A stretch of 64,000 nucleotides of DNA from Rossellomorea sp. BNER (lineage in GTDB: Bacteria; Bacillota; Bacilli; Bacillales; Bacillaceae_B): NCBI GenBank assembly GCA_024213275.1, contig JANAVG010000002.1, forward strand, positions 310,001 to 374,000. The letters run 5' to 3'. The position numbers and the translations under genes are program-made. A model generated the notes under the pieces. It worked only from the letters and a program-made list of their open reading frames with translations. It did not search any database and was not told where the DNA came from. Positions 60,347 through 64,000 of the stretch are shown piece after piece (position 1 is the stretch's first letter; each line of letters starts with the position of its first letter).

Positions 60347-62146
60347 TTATATTTTAAATTTTGAAACCACATCTCGTAAAGCTTCTGCTTGTTGTGAGAG
60401 TTCAGATGCGGAAGCAGTTACTTCTTCCATTGCGGCCGAACCTTCTTCAGAGGCTGCTGCGGTTGATTCTGTATTAAAGGCAGTACTTTCGGTAATTTCA
60501 TTAACATGGGCAAAAGAAGCGGCAACCTCTTGGCATAAACGTAATGTATCTTGGATTTGAATAGCCATACCTTCAATAACCTCTGTTGTATTATTTGTTT
60601 GATTGATTATTCCTTCTAATGAAGCATTTGTTTGATTTGAAATTTCTACCCCTGCAATAACTTCCTTGACCCCCACTTGATTTTGTTTAATAATTTCATT
60701 GACTTCCTGTTGAATCGAATGAACTATTCCTGTTACGCCCTTAGCGGCATTTCGAGATTGCTCAGCTAGTTTACGTACTTCATCTGCAACAACGGCAAAC
60801 CCTCGACCATGATCGCCTGCTCTGGCAGCTTCGATTGCCGCATTAAGAGCAAGAAGATTCGTCTGCTCAGCAATATCTGTAATGGTCTGAATAATTGTCG
60901 TGATCTCAGCTGATTTCTTTCCTAGTTCGCTTATCGTTTCGCTGGTATTTGACATCATTTCTTCTATGCTCATCATTTTAGAAGAGGAAGCTTCAACATA
61001 TTTGCCCCCTTTCGTTGCTGCCGCTCTCATTTCAGTAGATGTTGTCTTAACAATTAGTGCTTGATCATTTAATTTTCTAGATGCCTCTTCTAAAGAATTC
61101 ATTTTTTTTAGAGAATCATGCATTCTTGTAGAAGTCTGTTCTCCCCCAGCAGCAATTTCTCCAGTTGTCTCAGCTATAGCGGTGATTGTTGTAGACGTTT
61201 CTTCTGCAGACGCAAGCAATTGTTGACTGCTTGCTGAAACGTTTTCAGCCATTTGCGAGACTTGTTTTACTAAGATAGCAATTCCTTCAATGAGTTGGTT
61301 GGTATCCTTCGCCAAACTACCAAGTTCATCATTACTTTTCACCTTTATGCGTTTAGTTAAATCTCCGCCTGTACTCGCAATTTCTAAAATAGATTGACTA
61401 ATTTTCTTTACATTTGACTTGATACTAGTAGATATAATGATCCCAAATACTAATGCGAGAATAATAGCAAAAGCAGAAAGGCCAATTGTCGCCATTTGAG
61501 AGTAAGAAACTTGATTATTTAACTCAGTAATCCTTTCACCAATATTATTGCTTTGTTCCTCCATAATCATATCGACGTAGGATCTAATATAATCCATATA
61601 TTTTTTCCCTTGTTCAGATGAAACCAATTCACTGGCTTTTTCAATACCTTCATTTTTCCTAGTATCGATAACCCTTTCCGTCCATTTGGACCAATATCCG
61701 TAAGATTGTTCAATTTTACCCAACTTATCAAGTTGATCATTCTTGCTGTTTAAAAGTTTTTTCAAATCCTTTAAATTATCTTCAATTGCATTTTTTCCAT
61801 TATTATATGGTGCAAGAAACCCAGTTGCTCCAGTGATGACATATCCTCTTTGGCTCGATTCAATTTCTGTTAGGGATTTAGAGAGTTCCTGTACTTTCGT
61901 ATGTATTTCCATATCATGACTAATTAAATAATCAATTTCATTTTTCAATTTGTTCATGTTGCTGAATGAAGTGTAGGTTAAAGCTAAAAGAACGATGATA
62001 AGCAAAACAAATGAAGAAGTGACCTTGCCCCTAATGGTTCTAAAGTATGAAATCAGTGAACTGCCACTCATTGATTTTCGTTCGTTTTTTTCTTTCGATT
62101 GAGATGATTTTCCTGCTTTTTTATTTTTTTTAAAGATTTTTTTCAC
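60347..62146 (-). CDS. Methyl-accepting chemotaxis protein with CHASE3-like sensor
   Basis: A 599-residue transmembrane chemoreceptor. After a basic, Lys/Ser-rich start, helix 1 spans about residues 44-62. The outside part (about 63-213) reads [20 protein letters not shown] and [18 protein letters not shown], the CHASE3 pattern. Helix 2 is about 215-236, followed by HAMP, then a long signalling coiled coil whose tip contains [20 protein letters not shown] and [17 protein letters not shown]. No CheR-tethering pentapeptide is seen at the end. It signals through CheW/CheA encoded elsewhere. The ligand is unknown. Confidence 0.94.
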   Translation of the reverse strand: MKKIFKKNKKAGKSSQSKEKNERKSMSGSSLISYFRTIRGKVTSSFVLLIIVLLALTYTSFSNMNKLKNEIDYLISHDMEIHTKVQELSKSLTEIESSQRGYVITGATGFLAPYNNGKNAIEDNLKDLKKLLNSKNDQLDKLGKIEQSYGYWSKWTERVIDTRKNEGIEKASELVSSEQGKKYMDYIRSYVDMIMEEQSNNIGERITELNNQVSYSQMATIGLSAFAIILALVFGIIISTSIKSNVKKISQSILEIASTGGDLTKRIKVKSNDELGSLAKDTNQLIEGIAILVKQVSQMAENVSASSQQLLASAEETSTTITAIAETTGEIAAGGEQTSTRMHDSLKKMNSLEEASRKLNDQALIVKTTSTEMRAAATKGGKYVEASSSKMMSIEEMMSNTSETISELGKKSAEITTIIQTITDIAEQTNLLALNAAIEAARAGDHGRGFAVVADEVRKLAEQSRNAAKGVTGIVHSIQQEVNEIIKQNQVGVKEVIAGVEISNQTNASLEGIINQTNNTTEVIEGMAIQIQDTLRLCQEVAASFAHVNEITESTAFNTESTAAASEEGSAAMEEVTASASELSQQAEALRDVVSKFKI

Positions 62147-62323
62147 GTTTCGACCTCTCTTCTGTGTCTAAAGTATCATATTTGGAGAATATATCATCAT
62201 TGTAAACATTCTCACCTAAATTATCTATACATTCTTATAATTTCCTAATAAATTTTCCGAATTTTATTAACTTTAAGCAGTACATTGAACTATTAATGAA
62301 GGTTTGAATAATTCCTCGATTGC

Positions 62324-62404
62324 AGGTGTTTGTGGAGAACCATTCAGGTATTATGCTGGGAAAGGGAGACCTGAAACTAGACCGGAAGTTGGCAACACTT
62401 TTTT
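62324..62404 (+). other. Possible structured leader RNA upstream of yodT
   Basis: Nested complementary blocks: AGGTGTT (62324-62330) with AACACTT (62394-62400), enclosing TTCAGGT (62343-62349) with ACCTGAA (62369-62375). The outer 3' strand runs into six T, like a terminator. It is more GC-rich than the rest of the 363-base gap. No known riboswitch consensus was recognised. The region also reads as an open frame without a proper start, so a coding remnant is possible. Confidence 0.35.
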
Positions 62405-62509
62405 GAGATAAGAAAAAACATAAGATATCGCAAAAATATCAGAAAGATTCCATTATCTTGTCATAAGAATGTATTAAGGGGCTTTTTATCTTTTTCAGGA
62501 GGGGGTTTT

Positions 62510-63841
62510 ATGCCTCATTCACATTTAATAAAACCTGTTTTAAATGATACTTATCCCGAAATTGACTATGGGAAAGGTGTTTATTTGTACGACAAGGAAG
62601 GGACACAGTATTTTGATGCATGTTCTGGAGCAGTCACGGCTAATATTGGTCATGGGATGGAAGAAATTGTCCAAGCGATTACTACACAGGCAAATAGAGT
62701 TTCATTCGTATATCGGTCACAATTTTCAAATGAACCAGCTGAAGAGCTAGCCAACCATCTGGCGTCAGAGACTGATTTCCCATGGTGCTTTTTTGTAAAC
62801 AGTGGATCTGAAGCAGTTGAAACAGCTATCAAAATAGCGGTTCAGCATTGGCAAGAAAAAGGATACGCTTCAAAAACAAAAGTGTTATCGAGGTGGTTAA
62901 GTTATCACGGAATCACGCTTGGGGCATTATCAGCATCTGGACATCCCGCGAGAAGAGAAAGATTCCATTCGATTATTGGTGATTGGCCGGTTGTTGAGCC
63001 ACCATACTGTTATCAATGTCCTTTTGAGAAGAAGTTTCCAGATTGTAATCTTCATTGTGCTAGACAATTAGAAACAATGATTAAAAGAATGGGTCCAGCA
63101 AATATTGCTGCATTTATTGCTGAACCTATAATCGGTGCTGCAGGTGGTGCCATCGATCCTCCAGAAGGTTACTATCAAAAAATAAAAGAAATATGTGATA
63201 AATATGACATCTTGTTTATTGCGGATGAAGTCATGACAGGCTGTGGAAGAACAGGAAAATTTCTTGCTATTGATCATTGGGGGGTAAAGCCAGATATCGT
63301 CGCCCTTGGGAAAGGATTAAGTGCAGGGTATTCTCCCATTGCCGCAACAATGATTTCTGAGAATGTGATGAAACCAATTATTGAGGGGTCAAATATTGTA
63401 ATGGGCGGCCACACTTATAGCGCTAATCCATTATCAAGTTCAGCCGCATTATCTGTTCTAAAGTTGATTCAGTCAGAAAAATGGATTGAAAAAGTTGAAG
63501 AGAAAAGTATTTATCTACAACACTATTTAAAGAAGCTAAAAAATGAGTTTTCATTTATTGATGATATTCGCGGAAAAGGGTTTTTACTTGGAATGGAATT
63601 TAAAAATAATTGGAATGTGCTAAAAGCAGAGGTCGATGCATCTTTCACTTCGTATGTTGTGAAAGAAGCTCAGGCAGGAGGCGTGCTTCTTTACCCTGCA
63701 GGAGCGGGACTAGATGGGAAGAGTGGTTCGGCTATCATTATTGCTCCACCGCTTACGACCACAAAACGAGAAATTGAAGAATTATACAGAAGACTTCGAT
63801 CCATCTTTTCTATTATTAGCAATAAAGTGGCTCTACAGTAA
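62510..63841 (+). CDS. yodT: Class III aminotransferase, YodT-like
   Basis: A PLP-dependent aspartate aminotransferase-family (class III) enzyme of 443 residues. The cofactor is held by the DEVMTGCGRTGKF segment and by the Schiff-base Lys in ALGKGLSAGYSPIAA (about residue 270). VNSGSEAVETAIKIA is the phosphate-binding turn. The unusual insert CYQCPFEKKFPDCNLHC has four cysteines. The next gene is a CoA-transferase subunit, giving the yodT-yodS order of the B. subtilis lysine-linked mother-cell operon. AGGAGGGGG precedes the ATG. The natural amine substrate is not established. Confidence 0.85.
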   Translation: MPHSHLIKPVLNDTYPEIDYGKGVYLYDKEGTQYFDACSGAVTANIGHGMEEIVQAITTQANRVSFVYRSQFSNEPAEELANHLASETDFPWCFFVNSGSEAVETAIKIAVQHWQEKGYASKTKVLSRWLSYHGITLGALSASGHPARRERFHSIIGDWPVVEPPYCYQCPFEKKFPDCNLHCARQLETMIKRMGPANIAAFIAEPIIGAAGGAIDPPEGYYQKIKEICDKYDILFIADEVMTGCGRTGKFLAIDHWGVKPDIVALGKGLSAGYSPIAATMISENVMKPIIEGSNIVMGGHTYSANPLSSSAALSVLKLIQSEKWIEKVEEKSIYLQHYLKKLKNEFSFIDDIRGKGFLLGMEFKNNWNVLKAEVDASFTSYVVKEAQAGGVLLYPAGAGLDGKSGSAIIIAPPLTTTKREIEELYRRLRSIFSIISNKVALQ

Positions 63842-63857
63842 AGAGGGGGTCTTTTTT

Positions 63858-64000
63858 TTGAAGCAGAAATGGAATAAAGTATGTAATCTGGACAGAGACC
63901 AGCCATTAAACCCCTTAAAAAGTGGGATGACACTCATGTTTGGTGGATTTGGAGGGGTTGGCTCTCCACCAACTCTCATTCAGTACATTTTAGAATTAGG
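63858..64000 (+). CDS. yodS: CoA transferase subunit A, YodS-like (3' end outside window)
   Basis: The first 47 residues of an acyl-CoA transferase alpha subunit. A TTG start, eight bases after AGAGGGGG, opens KQKWNKVCNLDRDQPLNPLK, then SGMTLMFGGFGGVGSPPTLI, the glycine-rich coenzyme A-binding start of the family. It follows yodT by 16 bases, so the two are in one operon; a beta subunit (YodR-like) is expected beyond the window edge. Confidence 0.85.
   Translation, partial: MKQKWNKVCNLDRDQPLNPLKSGMTLMFGGFGGVGSPPTLIQYILEL

Noticed and set aside
62385-62408. Sigma-54 (SigL) promoter suggested by TTGGCA upstream of yodT
   Set aside because: The distance between the GG and the downstream GC-like element is 12 rather than the required 10 bases and the -12 box is wrong.
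62344-62410. Known riboswitch (glycine, lysine, c-di-GMP, ZTP considered) before yodT
   Set aside because: None of the conserved core sequences of these classes is present; kept only as an unnamed structured candidate.

Overview
The window comes from a low-GC, spore-forming member of the Bacillaceae (Firmicutes). Evidence is the strong AGGAGG-type ribosome binding sites, the spore genes sspL and a YjcZ-type gene, the guanine and preQ1 riboswitches, and gene order that closely tracks the Bacillus subtilis ypvA-ypwA-xpt-pbuX ... bcsA-ypbQ-ypbR ... ypcP-ypdP-ypeP ... ypgQ-ypgR-yphP-ypiP-ypjP-thy-dfrA ... ypmR-ypmS-msr-ypqE region. No species is claimed.

Positions 1-13.3 kb are the right part of a siphovirus-type prophage. 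Tail and baseplate genes come first (tape measure, cut by the window edge; distal tail protein; Gp37-like baseplate protein; knob-domain fibre protein; XkdX; further fibre proteins). The lysis cassette follows (XhlA-like, holin, amidase), then a divergent XRE regulator pair. Last comes a three-gene block: a two-helix membrane protein, a soluble FtsK-type DNA pump and a replication-relaxation protein. An orphan coding tail at 13.31-13.45 kb may mark the prophage/host junction. No integrase is visible.

Positions 13.5-29.9 kb hold core genes: a DinG-like Fe-S helicase, an M32 carboxypeptidase, xpt-pbuX under PurR boxes plus a guanine riboswitch, an SDR oxidoreductase, the alkylpyrone pair bcsA-ypbQ, a small membrane protein behind a likely Fur box, the tandem dynamin dynA, a sulfurtransferase and the exonuclease ypcP.

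Positions 30-41.5 kb hold sspL, two RNase H-like genes flanking a queuosine-precursor transporter with a preQ1-I riboswitch, cspD, mntR beside an internally deleted metal-ABC permease, a UgtP-like glycolipid synthase, fhs and a DegV protein. Positions 41.5-53.7 kb hold the HD hydrolase ypgQ, an ABC-F protein, ypgR, bacilliredoxin, ypiP, ypjP, a lethal-factor-like metalloprotease, thyA-dfrA, an SRAP peptidase, a second DegV protein and a broken nucleoside hydrolase. Positions 53.8-64 kb hold ypmR-ypmS, a two-domain DUF4397 protein, an RsgA paralogue, msrA-msrB, an EIIA-Glc protein, a DUF502 protein, a YjcZ-type spore protein, a chemoreceptor and the start of a YodT/YodS-type aminotransferase/CoA-transferase operon.

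The intergenic space carries several families of palindromic repeats. One is a roughly 220-bp MITE-like element with a GC-rich core (two full copies in opposite orientation, a degenerate copy and a solo end). A second is a roughly 90-130 bp palindromic family with seven recognisable copies, one of them apparently nested in another copy and one interrupted by an unrelated GC-rich palindromic element. There is also an exact three-unit 25-bp repeat.
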